This document shows, in pieces, positions 9,164 through 17,809 of a stretch of 64,000 nucleotides of DNA (the first letter of the stretch is position 1; each line of letters starts with the position of its first letter). Location of the stretch: assembly GCA_002841155.1 (NCBI GenBank), contig PHEH01000015.1, positions 108,173 through 172,172 of the forward strand, read 5' to 3'. The translations under genes and the position numbers were made by a program. The notes under the pieces were generated by a model. That model was given only the letters and a program-made list of their open reading frames with translations, did not search any database and was not told the origin of the DNA. Origin of the DNA: Alphaproteobacteria bacterium HGW-Alphaproteobacteria-18 (GTDB taxonomy: Bacteria; Pseudomonadota; Alphaproteobacteria; Caulobacterales; Hyphomonadaceae).

Positions 9164-9206
9164 CGCATCCCTAGATGGCGCTTTTTCGCGCCCCGTTCAT
9201 GCACCC
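9154..9206 (+). promoter_or_regulatory. Structured 5' leader of thrS
   Basis: Perfect 10-bp arms GGGTGCATGA (9154-9163) and TCATGCACCC (9197-9206) enclose a second hairpin, GGCGC/GCGCC (9177-9181, 9188-9192). No T-run follows. It lies 160 nt before thrS. Function is unproven; leader regulation of a tRNA synthetase is plausible. Confidence 0.5.
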
Positions 9207-9366
9207 GCAAAGCTCGTCGATCCGGCCCTGAAAACACAGGTGGGCATTCCGGCAATCCCGCGTTAATCACTGCGGCGCCAGAAGCCTTGAAGAAGTCCTT
9301 GAAGCCGGTCCCTTTGTATCCCACCGCCGGGACATACCCGCGGCCCGCCAGAGAAATTGAACCAAG

Positions 9367-11352
9367 ATGATCCAAGTCACGCTGCCAGACGGCTCCAAAC
9401 GCGAATACGCCGATGGCGCTTCACCTCTCGATGTTGCCGAGTCCATTTCCAAATCCCTTGCCAAGAAAGCCCTCGCCGCCAAGGTCGATGGCCAGATGTG
9501 GGATCTTGTGCGCCCGCTTGAGGGCGATGCGAGCGTCGCCATCGTCACCGACCGTGATCCCGAAGGTCTGGAACTGATCCGCCACGACGCCGCCCACGTC
9601 CTCGCCCAGGCGGTCCAGGAGCTTTATCCCGATACACAGGTGACGATTGGCCCGGTGATCGATGACGGCTTCTATTACGACTTTGCCCGGAAAGAGCCGT
9701 TCTCGACGGACGATTTCGAAAAGATCGAAGCCAAGATGCGGGAGATCGTCGACGCCGATTATCCCATCATCCGCGAAGTGCTCGGCAAGGACGAGGCGAT
9801 CAAGACGTTCAAGGCGCTGGGCGAAGAGTACAAGGCGCAGATCATCGACGACATCATCCCGCCGGGCGAGCAGATCACGGTCTATCGTCAGGGCAACTGG
9901 TTCGACCTTTGCCGCGGCCCGCACCTGCCGTCCACGGGCAAGCTGCCCAAGGCGTTCAGGCTGATGAAGCTCGCCGGCGCTTACTGGCGGGGCGATCACC
10001 GCAATGAGATGCTCCAGCGCATGTACGGCACGGCCTGGGCCAATGAGAAGGATCTCAAAGACCATCTCCACCGCCTGGAAGAAGCCGAGAAGCGCGACCA
10101 CCGGAAGCTCGGCGCCCAGCTGGACCTGTTCCATCTCGACGGCATGGCCGCCGCTGGCTCTGTCTTCTGGCATCCGAATGGCTTTCAGGTCTGGCGTCAG
10201 ATCGAAGCCTATATGCGCCGGCGTCTGGACGCGGCGGGATATGAGGAAATCAAGACCCCGCAGCTGATGGACTCTGTCCAGTGGGAGAAATCCGGCCATT
10301 GGGGCAAGTATCGCGAGAACATGTTCATCGTGCCGGACTTTATTCCGGAAGGCGATGAGGGCGTGGAGATTTCCGTCCCAGAAGATGCCAAGCTCATGGC
10401 GCTGAAACCGATGAACTGCCCGGCGCATGTCGAGGTTTTCAAATCGGGCCAGAAATCCTACCGGGATCTGCCGCTGCGCCTTGCAGAGTTTGGATGCTGC
10501 CACCGTAACGAGCCGCATGGCGCCATTCACGGCATCATGCGGGTACGTCAGTTTACGCAGGACGACGCGCACATCTTCTGCCGCGAAGACCAGATTGTGG
10601 AGGAATCGATCCAGTTCTGCCGGCTTCTCGAGAGCGTCTACCGCGATTTTGGCTTCGAGAAGATTGCGGTCAAACTCTCAACGCGCCCAGACGTGCGCGC
10701 GGGCGATGACGCGACATGGGACAGGGCCGAGAGCGGGCTCAAGGCTGCGGTTGATGCCGCGGGCCTGCCCTGTGAGTTGCTGCCGGGGGAGGGCGCCTTC
10801 TACGGGCCCAAGCTTGAATTCCAGCTGACAGATGCCATCGGCCGGGTCTGGCAATGTGGTACGCTACAGCTCGATTATGTGCTGCCGGAACGTCTGGGGG
10901 CTGAATATACGGCGTCTGACGGATCCAAGCAGCGTCCCGTCATGCTGCACCGCGCGATCCTCGGCTCCATGGAACGGTTCATCGGTATCCTGATCGAAGA
11001 GTTCGCCGGGGCCTTCCCGATCTGGCTGGCGCCGGTTCAGGTCGTTGTCGCGGCGATTTCCGATGATGCGGCCGGCGAATACGCCGAAGAGGTCGCCGCC
11101 GAGTTGCGCAAGGCAGGGCTTCGGGTAGAGGTCGACAGGCGCAATGAGACGATCAATTACAAGGTCCGCGAACACTCCATGCAGAAGGTGCCCGTGATCG
11201 CTGTGGTTGGTGCGCGCGAGGCTGAAGAGCGTAAGCTGGCGCTGCGGCGCCTCGGCTCGAACGGCCAGCAGATCATCTCGCTGGACGAGGCGCTTGTATC
11301 CCTCGCGGACGAGGCGCGGGCGCCTGATCTCAAGCGGACACGGAGCAGCTAA
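9367..11352 (+). CDS. thrS: Threonyl-tRNA synthetase
   Basis: 661 residues with the standard bacterial layout: TGS domain (about 1-60), editing domain with [10 protein letters not shown] (about 75-220), class II catalytic core with [10 protein letters not shown] and [18 protein letters not shown], and the C-terminal anticodon-binding domain from about residue 550. It charges tRNA-Thr and clears Ser-tRNA-Thr through the editing site. The ATG at 9367 begins the canonical [11 protein letters not shown]-terminus. A structured leader of 272 nt separates it from yidD. The membrane polymerase gene begins 6 nt after its stop. Confidence 0.98.
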   Translation: MIQVTLPDGSKREYADGASPLDVAESISKSLAKKALAAKVDGQMWDLVRPLEGDASVAIVTDRDPEGLELIRHDAAHVLAQAVQELYPDTQVTIGPVIDDGFYYDFARKEPFSTDDFEKIEAKMREIVDADYPIIREVLGKDEAIKTFKALGEEYKAQIIDDIIPPGEQITVYRQGNWFDLCRGPHLPSTGKLPKAFRLMKLAGAYWRGDHRNEMLQRMYGTAWANEKDLKDHLHRLEEAEKRDHRKLGAQLDLFHLDGMAAAGSVFWHPNGFQVWRQIEAYMRRRLDAAGYEEIKTPQLMDSVQWEKSGHWGKYRENMFIVPDFIPEGDEGVEISVPEDAKLMALKPMNCPAHVEVFKSGQKSYRDLPLRLAEFGCCHRNEPHGAIHGIMRVRQFTQDDAHIFCREDQIVEESIQFCRLLESVYRDFGFEKIAVKLSTRPDVRAGDDATWDRAESGLKAAVDAAGLPCELLPGEGAFYGPKLEFQLTDAIGRVWQCGTLQLDYVLPERLGAEYTASDGSKQRPVMLHRAILGSMERFIGILIEEFAGAFPIWLAPVQVVVAAISDDAAGEYAEEVAAELRKAGLRVEVDRRNETINYKVREHSMQKVPVIAVVGAREAEERKLALRRLGSNGQQIISLDEALVSLADEARAPDLKRTRSS

Positions 11353-11358
11353 GGGCCG

Positions 11359-12639
11359 ATGACAACCTCGCCATCAGCGGCCAGAGTGAGCAGAATGGCT
11401 TACGGACCTGTCTTTGCCGGGCTGGTGCTGCTCTGGCCGCTTCTGGCCGTGCTGGGGACTTTGGGGTTTGCGCCGCTGCTGGGGCTCACCGGTATTGCGG
11501 CGCTTCTCCTGGCGCGTCCGCGCATGCCGCCCACGCTCTATGCGATCTTCGCCATCGCCTTCATCGGCTGGGCGGCGATCAGCGAGGCCTGGTCGCCCAC
11601 CTCCAGCCAGCTGGTGAGCGGTAATTTGCTTGAAGGCAATTTTGCCATCGGCGCGCGCAGCCTCATCATCGTGCTGACAGCCGTGTTCGCGACACTGACG
11701 ATCGCCGGGGCGATGCGATCTCAGCTGGGGCCGCGCACGAAACAATGGATCTATGCCATCCTGATCCTGCAAGGCGCGCTGGTGTTTATCTCTGCGCTGG
11801 TTGCCCGTCCTGTGCTTTCACTGATCTATGGCGACGATCCGCTTCAGGTGGTGAATGGTGTTCAGAACATCAGCCGGAACATGAACACCTTCGCTGTTGC
11901 CCTGCCGATTCTGGCGGCGGCATTTGGCGCGCGCGGTGACCGGCTGGGCCTGCTGGCTGCGTCCGGTCTGGTCCTCATGACCCTCTTTGCCGCCTTGATG
12001 ATGGACAATCATTCGGCTGTGTTTGCCATTTGCGGGATGATAGCTGCGATCCTGTTGATCAGATTGCTGCCGCAGACGGGATATCGCTGGCTGTTTGGCC
12101 TGATCGCCGGACATATCGCGGCGGCCCCCCTGATGGTCAGTCTGTTCATCCGCCTCATGACAGGTCTCGACAGCATCCTGCCTCCCTCCTTCCGCTCTCG
12201 TTTCTGGTCATGGGAGGTCGTCATGAACAGGATCGGAGAGGCGCCCTATACCGGGCATGGGCTTATGGCCACCAGAACCTGGCGCGAAACCTTTGCGGAG
12301 TATCCCGCCTGGGCTCAGCAGCTTCCCGATATGTGGAAGGACTATCCGGTTGTGCCAGGTCACCCGCATAACATGGCGTTGCAAATGTGGGCTGAGACGG
12401 GTTTCGTAGGGGCAATGCTCGCCGCCTTTGCCATCACGGTCATAGGCTTCCGCCTTCCGCGGCCGTCAGAATTGCGATCTGAGATCCGCTTCGCCATCGC
12501 AGGGATGACGGGAGCAGCTTTCAGCATCTTCAATTTCTCCTACAGCGTCTGGAACGAAGCTTTCTGGTCGGGGCTCGCCCTGTCGGTGGCGATGCTGATC
12601 CTGCTGAACCGGACCGCAAAACCGGCCGTTCAGGAATGA
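11359..12639 (+). CDS. O-antigen ligase/polymerase-like membrane protein
   Basis: 426 residues, about ten hydrophobic segments and a long periplasmic loop at about residues 280-345. The loop carries PGHPHNMALQMWAETGFVG, the H-N-x-x-L-x(4)-E-x-G pattern of the Wzy_C/WaaL family. Such proteins join or polymerise lipid-linked polysaccharide at the periplasmic face of the inner membrane. ATG 11359 follows thrS closely; ATG 11395 is an alternative start. It overlaps the glycosyltransferase gene (ATGA), so the two likely serve the same surface glycan. Confidence 0.8.
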   Translation: MTTSPSAARVSRMAYGPVFAGLVLLWPLLAVLGTLGFAPLLGLTGIAALLLARPRMPPTLYAIFAIAFIGWAAISEAWSPTSSQLVSGNLLEGNFAIGARSLIIVLTAVFATLTIAGAMRSQLGPRTKQWIYAILILQGALVFISALVARPVLSLIYGDDPLQVVNGVQNISRNMNTFAVALPILAAAFGARGDRLGLLAASGLVLMTLFAALMMDNHSAVFAICGMIAAILLIRLLPQTGYRWLFGLIAGHIAAAPLMVSLFIRLMTGLDSILPPSFRSRFWSWEVVMNRIGEAPYTGHGLMATRTWRETFAEYPAWAQQLPDMWKDYPVVPGHPHNMALQMWAETGFVGAMLAAFAITVIGFRLPRPSELRSEIRFAIAGMTGAAFSIFNFSYSVWNEAFWSGLALSVAMLILLNRTAKPAVQE

Positions 12640-13442
12640 CGGAGCAGATCGCCGCCTTGGTCGTGACCTATCATACCGGCCCCAGGCTCATCGAATGCCT
12701 CTACGCTCTGAAATCCGATCCGGCGCTCTCGGAAATCATCATTGCAGATAATGGCAATCCGCCCGACCTCAGGATCTGGCTGGATGCTTTCATCGCAGGG
12801 GCAGATGGCAAGGCGAAGTTGATCCGGCTGGACAATCCGGGCTTTGGGGCAGCGGTCAATCGGGCGGCTTCTGAAACGGATGCGGGCCTTCTGCTGGTCA
12901 TCAATCCAGATTGCGTGATCCGCCGCGGCTCAGCCCAGCAGCTTGCTGAAGCCCTGGAAGGGGCCGCCACGCCCGCAATAGCTGGCGGGCGTATCTTTGG
13001 GGTCGATGGAAAGGAACAGCGTGGCGCCCGGCGCAATACGCTTACACTGGCCGCAGCGCTCGGTTTATCCCGTTGGACCCTGGAAGCAGAGCCATCGCCC
13101 TCAGGTCCGGTTGACGTCGGCGCCATATCCGGCGCCTTCTTCCTGATCCGGCGCGCGGATTTTCAAGCGCTTGGCGGCTTTGACGAAGGTTACTTCCTTC
13201 ATGTCGAGGATGTGGATCTCTGCCGGCGCGCAATCGAAGCCGGCGGCATGGTCATCTACCAGCCTCTTGCCGGCGCGCTGCACTACACGTCCACGTCTGA
13301 CGTGTCCTCGGCGACAGTGCAATCGCACAAGGCACGGAGCCTCGCGCGATACTTCCGGAAGTTTGCAAAGGGACCAATCGAGCGGGCAGTTGTGGAACTA
13401 TCCGTTCCATTCATCGCACTCGCACTCAGGTTTCGGCGCTGA
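12636..13442 (+). CDS. Glycosyltransferase family 2 (rhamnosyltransferase-like)
   Basis: 268 residues. The GT-A fold starts with AALVVTYHTGP; the nucleotide-binding aspartate lies in LLVINPDCVI. The acceptor-side block GGFDEGYFLHVEDVDLCRRA is typical of the cytoplasmic GT2 enzymes annotated as rhamnosyl or mycofactocin-type transferases. Sugar donor and acceptor are not predictable. It starts in the ATGA overlap with the O-antigen ligase-like gene. A strong terminator follows. Its partner suggests a role in lipopolysaccharide or another surface glycan. Confidence 0.86.
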   Translation: MTEQIAALVVTYHTGPRLIECLYALKSDPALSEIIIADNGNPPDLRIWLDAFIAGADGKAKLIRLDNPGFGAAVNRAASETDAGLLLVINPDCVIRRGSAQQLAEALEGAATPAIAGGRIFGVDGKEQRGARRNTLTLAAALGLSRWTLEAEPSPSGPVDVGAISGAFFLIRRADFQALGGFDEGYFLHVEDVDLCRRAIEAGGMVIYQPLAGALHYTSTSDVSSATVQSHKARSLARYFRKFAKGPIERAVVELSVPFIALALRFRR

Positions 13443-13456
13443 CCCTTGAGCCAAGA

Positions 13457-13485
13457 AAAAACCCCGGCCAGAGACCGGGGTTTTT
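13457..13485. terminator. Bidirectional terminator between the GT2 gene and rpmE
   Basis: Arms AAAAACCCCGG (13457-13467) and CCGGGGTTTTT (13475-13485) with a 7-nt loop, giving A/T tracts on both sides. It separates two convergent genes. Confidence 0.92.
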
Positions 13486-13516
13486 CACGCTACACATCGT
13501 GCAAAGGCGGAAAGCC

Positions 13517-13735
13517 TTACACGAAGCCTTTGAACTTGTCCTTGAAGCGCGAAACGCGGCCGCCGCGGTCCAGGGACTTGCCCTCGCCGCCGGTCCAGGC
13601 CGGGTGCACTTTCGGGTCGATGTCGAGGACCATGCGGTCACCCTCTTTGCCCCAGGTGGAGCGGGTCTGGTATTCGGTACCATCGGTCATCACCACGGTG
13701 ATGAAGTGGTAATCGGGATGCCCTTCTTTTTTCAT
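13517..13735 (-). CDS. rpmE: 50S ribosomal protein L31, zinc-free form
   Basis: 72 residues starting [19 protein letters not shown], the usual L31 N-terminus, with the [22 protein letters not shown]-terminal half. L31 bridges the large and small subunits near the central protuberance. The four zinc-ligand Cys of the C+ form are absent, so this is the C- type that does not depend on zinc. It is divergent from the ABC exporter and converges with the glycosyltransferase on a shared terminator. Confidence 0.96.
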   Translation of the reverse strand: MKKEGHPDYHFITVVMTDGTEYQTRSTWGKEGDRMVLDIDPKVHPAWTGGEGKSLDRGGRVSRFKDKFKGFV

Positions 13736-13908
13736 GGCCTGGGCCTCTCTCTCATAAGCGGGTCAGAATGGGTTGACGCACCGGGGTGCGCTGGCATGTC
13801 TCAGCCGGAATTCGAAGACGGCCGTATAAGGGAAAGGCCCGTACCCCGCAAGAGGCGCTGACAGGGAATCGACAACAGCCGGGCTCAACAGGGAGGAACG
13901 CAAGACGG

Positions 13909-15741
13909 ATGGCTGATTCCAGCGCCAATATCGTGGAAGACCGCCGCGCGACCCTGCCGGAAGGCGGGGAAGCCATCGGCCGCCCACGCGGGCGCAGCCT
14001 GAAGCCTCTGGCGCTTCTGTGGCCCTATGCGCGCCGGCACTGGATCACCGTGACCGTGGCGCTGGCATTCCTGATTGCCGCCGCTGTGCTGAGCCTGGCC
14101 ATCCCCATGCTGCTCGGCCGCGCCGCCGATGCCGGGCAGATCGCGGGGTCCGACCCCGCCCTGCTCAAGGCGCTGATAGATGAGGCCTTCCTCTGGGTGT
14201 TTGCGGCGGCCGTCGGTTCCGGCGTGCTGGGCGCCATCCGTTTCTATTTTGTGTCCCGGTTCGGGGAGCGTATTGCGGCCGATCTCCGCCGCGATCTCTA
14301 TGCCCATCTCCTGCGCCTTTCCCCGGCCTATCATGCCAAGATGCGCTCGGGCGAAGCCGTTTCGCGGTTGACGGCCGACATCACCCTTCTGGAAACCTTT
14401 CTCGGCTCTTCCGCCTCGCTTGCCGCACGCACCCTGATGACGACGACGGGCGCGCTGGTGCTCATGCTGGCGGTCAACTGGAAACTGGGACTGACCCTTC
14501 TGGCGATGCTGCCCATCGCGATCCTGCCGATCATGATTATCGGGCGCACCATTCGCAAGATGTCGAATGAGGCTCAGTCCCGGCTGGCCGATGCTGGCGC
14601 CGAAGCGGCAGAGACACTCGACTCGATCGAACTCGTTCAGGCCTATGGCCGGGAAGCCGGCCAGCTTTCTGTCTTCCAGCGCGCGATTGAGGCAACCTTT
14701 GCGGCCGCCATGCGCCGCACCGGCGCGCGGGCGATCATGATCGTGCTGGTTTCCGTGCTGCTGTTCGGCGGGTTTACCGGTGTCCTCTGGATGGGCGCCC
14801 GCGCGGTGGCGAGCGGCGAGATGAGCTTTGGCGATCTTGCCACGATGGTGATGTATGCCGCTTATGCCGGTTCGGGCCTGGGGATGCTGGCAGAAGTTTA
14901 TGGCGAGGTCATGCGCGCGGCTGGTGCGGCCGACCGGGCAGCGGAAGTCCTGCGCGCCGTGCCGGATATCTCTGCGCCTGCCCATCCCAAGCCGCTGCCG
15001 GAAAAAGGGCCGGGCGCACTCCGCTTCGACCATGTTTCCTTCCATTATGGTGAGAGCTCGAGTTCGGCGTTGCAGGACTTTTCTCTGGATGTGAAACCGG
15101 GCGAGTTCGTTGCGCTTGTCGGGCCGAGCGGGGCAGGGAAGACGACTGTGTTCCGTCTGGCGCTGCGCCTGTTTGATCCGCAGGCGGGCGAAATCCGGCT
15201 GGATGGGGTCGCCTCGACAGAGGCAGAGCCGCGTGACTGGCGCCGGTGCTTTGCCTATGCGCCGCAGGAGTCTGCGCTGTTTACCGGCACGGCGGCCGAC
15301 AATATCCGTTTCGGCGATGAAGCGGCCGATGACGCGCTGCTTGAGCAGGCGGCGCGCATGGCCGAAGCGATGGGGTTCCTCGACGAAAAGGAAGGCCTTG
15401 CGACCGAGCTTGGCCAGAAGGGGCGCAGCCTTTCGGGCGGCCAGCGCCAGCGGATTGCGCTTGCCCGCGCGCTGGTGCGCAACGCGCCGGTGCTGCTGCT
15501 GGACGAGGCGACCTCGGCGCTCGATTCTGAAAGCGAAGCGGCCGTGCGCCGGGCCATCGAGAATGCAGCGACCGGGCGCACCACCCTCGTGATTGCCCAC
15601 CGCCTGTCCACCGTCCGCCGGGCGGACCGGATCATCGTGATGGACCATGGCCGCATTGTCGAGGAAGGCACGCATGACAGCCTCGTCGCGCGCGGCGGGC
15701 TCTATGCGCGGCTGGCGGAACTTCAGTTCACAGAGCGCTGA
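13909..15741 (+). CDS. ABC exporter, fused membrane and ATPase domains
   Basis: 610 residues from ATG 13909, chosen for the GGGAGG ribosome-binding site 8-9 nt upstream; the in-frame opening from 13786 lacks one. Six transmembrane segments (about 45-340) precede the nucleotide-binding domain with Walker A GPSGAGKTT, signature LSGGQRQRIALARAL, Walker B VLLLDEATSALD and the H-loop IAHRLST. The Q-loop reads YAPQES. This is a half-transporter expected to form a homodimer in the inner membrane, of the MsbA/lipid or multidrug exporter class. Substrate unknown. It has no co-directional partner. Confidence 0.9.
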   Translation: MADSSANIVEDRRATLPEGGEAIGRPRGRSLKPLALLWPYARRHWITVTVALAFLIAAAVLSLAIPMLLGRAADAGQIAGSDPALLKALIDEAFLWVFAAAVGSGVLGAIRFYFVSRFGERIAADLRRDLYAHLLRLSPAYHAKMRSGEAVSRLTADITLLETFLGSSASLAARTLMTTTGALVLMLAVNWKLGLTLLAMLPIAILPIMIIGRTIRKMSNEAQSRLADAGAEAAETLDSIELVQAYGREAGQLSVFQRAIEATFAAAMRRTGARAIMIVLVSVLLFGGFTGVLWMGARAVASGEMSFGDLATMVMYAAYAGSGLGMLAEVYGEVMRAAGAADRAAEVLRAVPDISAPAHPKPLPEKGPGALRFDHVSFHYGESSSSALQDFSLDVKPGEFVALVGPSGAGKTTVFRLALRLFDPQAGEIRLDGVASTEAEPRDWRRCFAYAPQESALFTGTAADNIRFGDEAADDALLEQAARMAEAMGFLDEKEGLATELGQKGRSLSGGQRQRIALARALVRNAPVLLLDEATSALDSESEAAVRRAIENAATGRTTLVIAHRLSTVRRADRIIVMDHGRIVEEGTHDSLVARGGLYARLAELQFTER

Positions 15742-15745
15742 GAGC

Positions 15746-16492
15746 TCAGGCCTTGGTGATCGAATTCCCGCCATCGACCAGCATGGCGCTTCCCGTGATG
15801 AAGCGAGCCTCGTCGGATGCCAAGAAGAGGGCGGCGTTGGCGATCTCATCGGGCTCGGCCACACGTTTGAGCGCATGGAGGGCGGCGATCTGTGCGTCTG
15901 CGCCGTCTGCCATCATGCCGGTGCGGGTGCCGCCGGGCAGGAGGGCGTTTGCGCGTATGCCTTCCGGGCCAAGCTCTACCGCCAGCACCTGAACGAGCCC
16001 GATGAGCCCGGCCTTGCTGGCGGCATAGGCGGACATTCCGGGCAGGCCGATTGTGTGACCGACAAAGCTGGAGGTGAAGATCAGCGATCCGGCGCCGGTT
16101 TTCCGCATGGCCGGGATCTGACTTTGAGCGGCATGAAAGGCGCTGGTGAGGTTGATGGCGATCACTTCATGCCAGTCTGTCGCGGTCAGATCACAGATCA
16201 ATCCACCCGTTCCCAATGTGCCGGCATTGTTGAAGGCAATATCGAGTCTTCCGGTGGTTTCCAGCGCGAGGCTGGTTAGCCCTTCAATATGACTGCGGGA
16301 GGCCATGTCGCCTGCCAGGAAGTGGGCTTGGCCGCCTGCGGTGCGAATGCCGTCCGTCAGTTCCCGGAGCGCATTTTCCCGCCGCCCCGAGAGAATGACA
16401 TGAGCACCCTCCCGGGCAAAACGTTGGGCGGCGGCCTTGCCGATTCCGGAACTTGCGCCTGTAATGATTGCCGTCTTGCCTGCGAGCTGCAT
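15746..16492 (-). CDS. Short-chain dehydrogenase/reductase (SDR)
   Basis: 248 residues, classical SDR length. The cofactor motif TGASSGIGKAAA is at residues 10-21. The NNAG motif, the catalytic Ser region (FTSSFVG) and YAASK complete the Ser-Tyr-Lys set. LSGRREN after beta-2 suggests NADP preference. The C-terminal FITGSAMLVDGGNS matches glucose/3-oxoacyl-type SDRs. Substrate unknown. It converges on the ABC exporter with only 4 nt between stops. The upstream small membrane protein gene on the same strand ends 79 nt before its start. Confidence 0.88.
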   Translation of the reverse strand: MQLAGKTAIITGASSGIGKAAAQRFAREGAHVILSGRRENALRELTDGIRTAGGQAHFLAGDMASRSHIEGLTSLALETTGRLDIAFNNAGTLGTGGLICDLTATDWHEVIAINLTSAFHAAQSQIPAMRKTGAGSLIFTSSFVGHTIGLPGMSAYAASKAGLIGLVQVLAVELGPEGIRANALLPGGTRTGMMADGADAQIAALHALKRVAEPDEIANAALFLASDEARFITGSAMLVDGGNSITKA

Positions 16493-16571
16493 GATCTGTC
16501 TCCCGATTTCTGATGCCGGAGTGATCTATTCAGAGCCATCAGGCAGGCCCACCCGTTTCTTGCGGGAGAGC

Positions 16572-16739
16572 TCAGCCCAGCAGCTTCTTCCGGTCGCGCT
16601 TCAAGGCCCCGTCAAGGGAGAAGGAAAAGGCGAGGGACAGGATCAGCGGCACCCAGATCGGCAGATTGCCGAGGCCGGGCGTTTCCAGCGCCGCAGCGAG
16701 ATGATCATCCACACACCACCATAAAAGCCAGAGCCACAT
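16572..16739 (-). CDS. Small membrane protein, 55 residues
   Basis: A short frame, MWLWLLWWCVDDHLAAALE... to ...KRDRKKLLG. The AAGGAGG Shine-Dalgarno lies 6 nt before the ATG (complement of 16746-16752), which is the best argument that it is translated. Residues 1-10 are a Trp-rich hydrophobic start. Residues about 26-42 (LPIWVPLILSLAFSFSL) form one transmembrane helix, followed by a strongly basic tail, so an N-out/C-in inner-membrane peptide is likely. It precedes the SDR gene on the same strand. No family recognised. Confidence 0.65.
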   Translation of the reverse strand: MWLWLLWWCVDDHLAAALETPGLGNLPIWVPLILSLAFSFSLDGALKRDRKKLLG

Positions 16740-16863
16740 TGGGAACCTCCTTTGGGTTAAGGGGGGGGAGTTTAGTCCGGGGGCCGGGTGAGGGCTATGG
16801 GGGCTTTGTTTGGTGCCTTCTCGGACGTTTGCGCGTGCCGCTCCCCCCTCCGCCCTTCGGGCA

Positions 16864-16949
16864 CCTCCCCCGCTATCGCAGGGGAGGATGACGTTGCACT
16901 TTGCTGAGAGGCAGCGCCCTTATCCTCCCCTGCGCTTGCGCTGGGGAGG
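16864..16949. repeat. Paired GC-rich hairpin repeats
   Basis: Two related imperfect palindromes: CCTCCCC...GGGGAGG at 16864-16887 and at 16924-16949, each with a 10-12 nt loop containing alternating GC. A third similar hairpin lies at 17728-17748. They look like dispersed intergenic repeats rather than terminators, since no T-run follows. Confidence 0.6.
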
Positions 16950-16960
16950 CGGATGCGGTG

Positions 16961-17506
16961 TCAGCCGGTTAAGGGCGGGGGGCCGTGTGTGTTGATGCCG
17001 GCCCAGGCTTCCGGTCTTGCTTCCTCGTCCAGCCGGCAGAGGAGCGCGTCGATCCAGGGCGGGAGACGGCGCAGGATGTGGCCGGGGACGGGCATTTCTT
17101 TCAGGGTTTTGCCTTGGCGCCTGCGGAGCATCCGGGCGAGGCGGAGAGCGTGTTTCTGAGGGTCGGCGAGGACGGTGTTCAGGCGCCGGGCCGCCTCGAA
17201 CATCAGCGCCCATTGGATGAAGGGGGTGTCGGTGCCCTGGCTGGCGCTGGAGCGGGCGGCGGGGCTGATCAGTTCCGTGAGGCGGAAGAGGGCTTCGCGG
17301 GACGGTTGGGGTTTTGTTGGAGTTTCGCCCGCAGTTTTTGCCGGGACTCCAACGGCAAGCGGCGGGAGGGTCAGCTCTGCGGCCAGGACATGGATGTAAC
17401 GGCTGCCGAAGAGTTCAGGCACCGCCTCGCGCAGCAGGGTCCGCAGCGCGCCGAGGAGGGCGAAGATGCGGGTCCAGAGTTCCGGGCGGGGCATGTGGTC
17501 GAACAT
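16961..17506 (-). CDS. Hypothetical protein, 181 residues
   Basis: MFDHMPRPELWTRIFALLGALRTLLREAVPELFGS starts a protein that reads as genuine: alternating helical segments, a Pro/Thr linker (about 58-70), then a helical C-terminal half rich in Arg/Leu (HALRLARMLRRRQGKTLKEMP). No signal peptide or transmembrane segment is clear. The opposite-strand frame at 16985-17545 is Gly/Glu-rich shadow sequence. It is flanked on both sides by GC-rich hairpin repeats. I do not recognise a family; it may be lineage-specific. Confidence 0.6.
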   Translation of the reverse strand: MFDHMPRPELWTRIFALLGALRTLLREAVPELFGSRYIHVLAAELTLPPLAVGVPAKTAGETPTKPQPSREALFRLTELISPAARSSASQGTDTPFIQWALMFEAARRLNTVLADPQKHALRLARMLRRRQGKTLKEMPVPGHILRRLPPWIDALLCRLDEEARPEAWAGINTHGPPPLTG

Positions 17507-17809
17507 GGCGCCAAGGATGGGGGCTTGGGGGAGTGGGGCGGATAAGGTTTCTGCCCGCGCAGGGTTCGACTTCGCTCACCCTGAGCTTCGGGAGCGGCGA
17601 GCGGCTTGTTTTTGCTGGGCTTTCCGGGTCCCGGATATTTGCTGCGCAAATTCCGGGATGACGTGGTGAGGGGGTGCGCGGACTGAGGATAGGGGCGCGC
17701 TTGTCCTCGCTCCGCCCCACCCCATCCCTCCCCATCGTCATGGGGAGGGGGCAGGTTGCGTAGTGAGGAGAGGGAGCGTCTGGAACGGCCCGTGTCTGGC
17801 TGCGGCCAG
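17507..17809. other. Intergenic region of palindromic repeats
   Basis: About 300 bases without a convincing gene. It holds a palindromic element, arms TCCCGGA (17629-17635) and TCCGGGA (17652-17658) with an inner ATTTGC/GCAAAT stem and the trailing GATGACG, a form common as an interspersed repeat in alphaproteobacteria. A CCTCCCC/GGGGAGG-type hairpin is near 17728-17748. Both are likely extragenic repeats. Confidence 0.6.

Noticed and set aside
13885..15876. 663-codon minus-strand frame opposite the ABC exporter
   Set aside because: Arg/Gly/His-rich composition; the plus strand encodes a complete ABC exporter with all motifs.
16864..16949. CRISPR-like look of paired GC-rich repeats
   Set aside because: Only two or three imperfect hairpins, irregular spacing, no spacers of constant length and no cas genes.
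16985..17545. 186-codon plus-strand frame opposite the hypothetical gene
   Set aside because: Gly/Glu-rich low-complexity translation; the minus-strand frame reads as a real helical protein.
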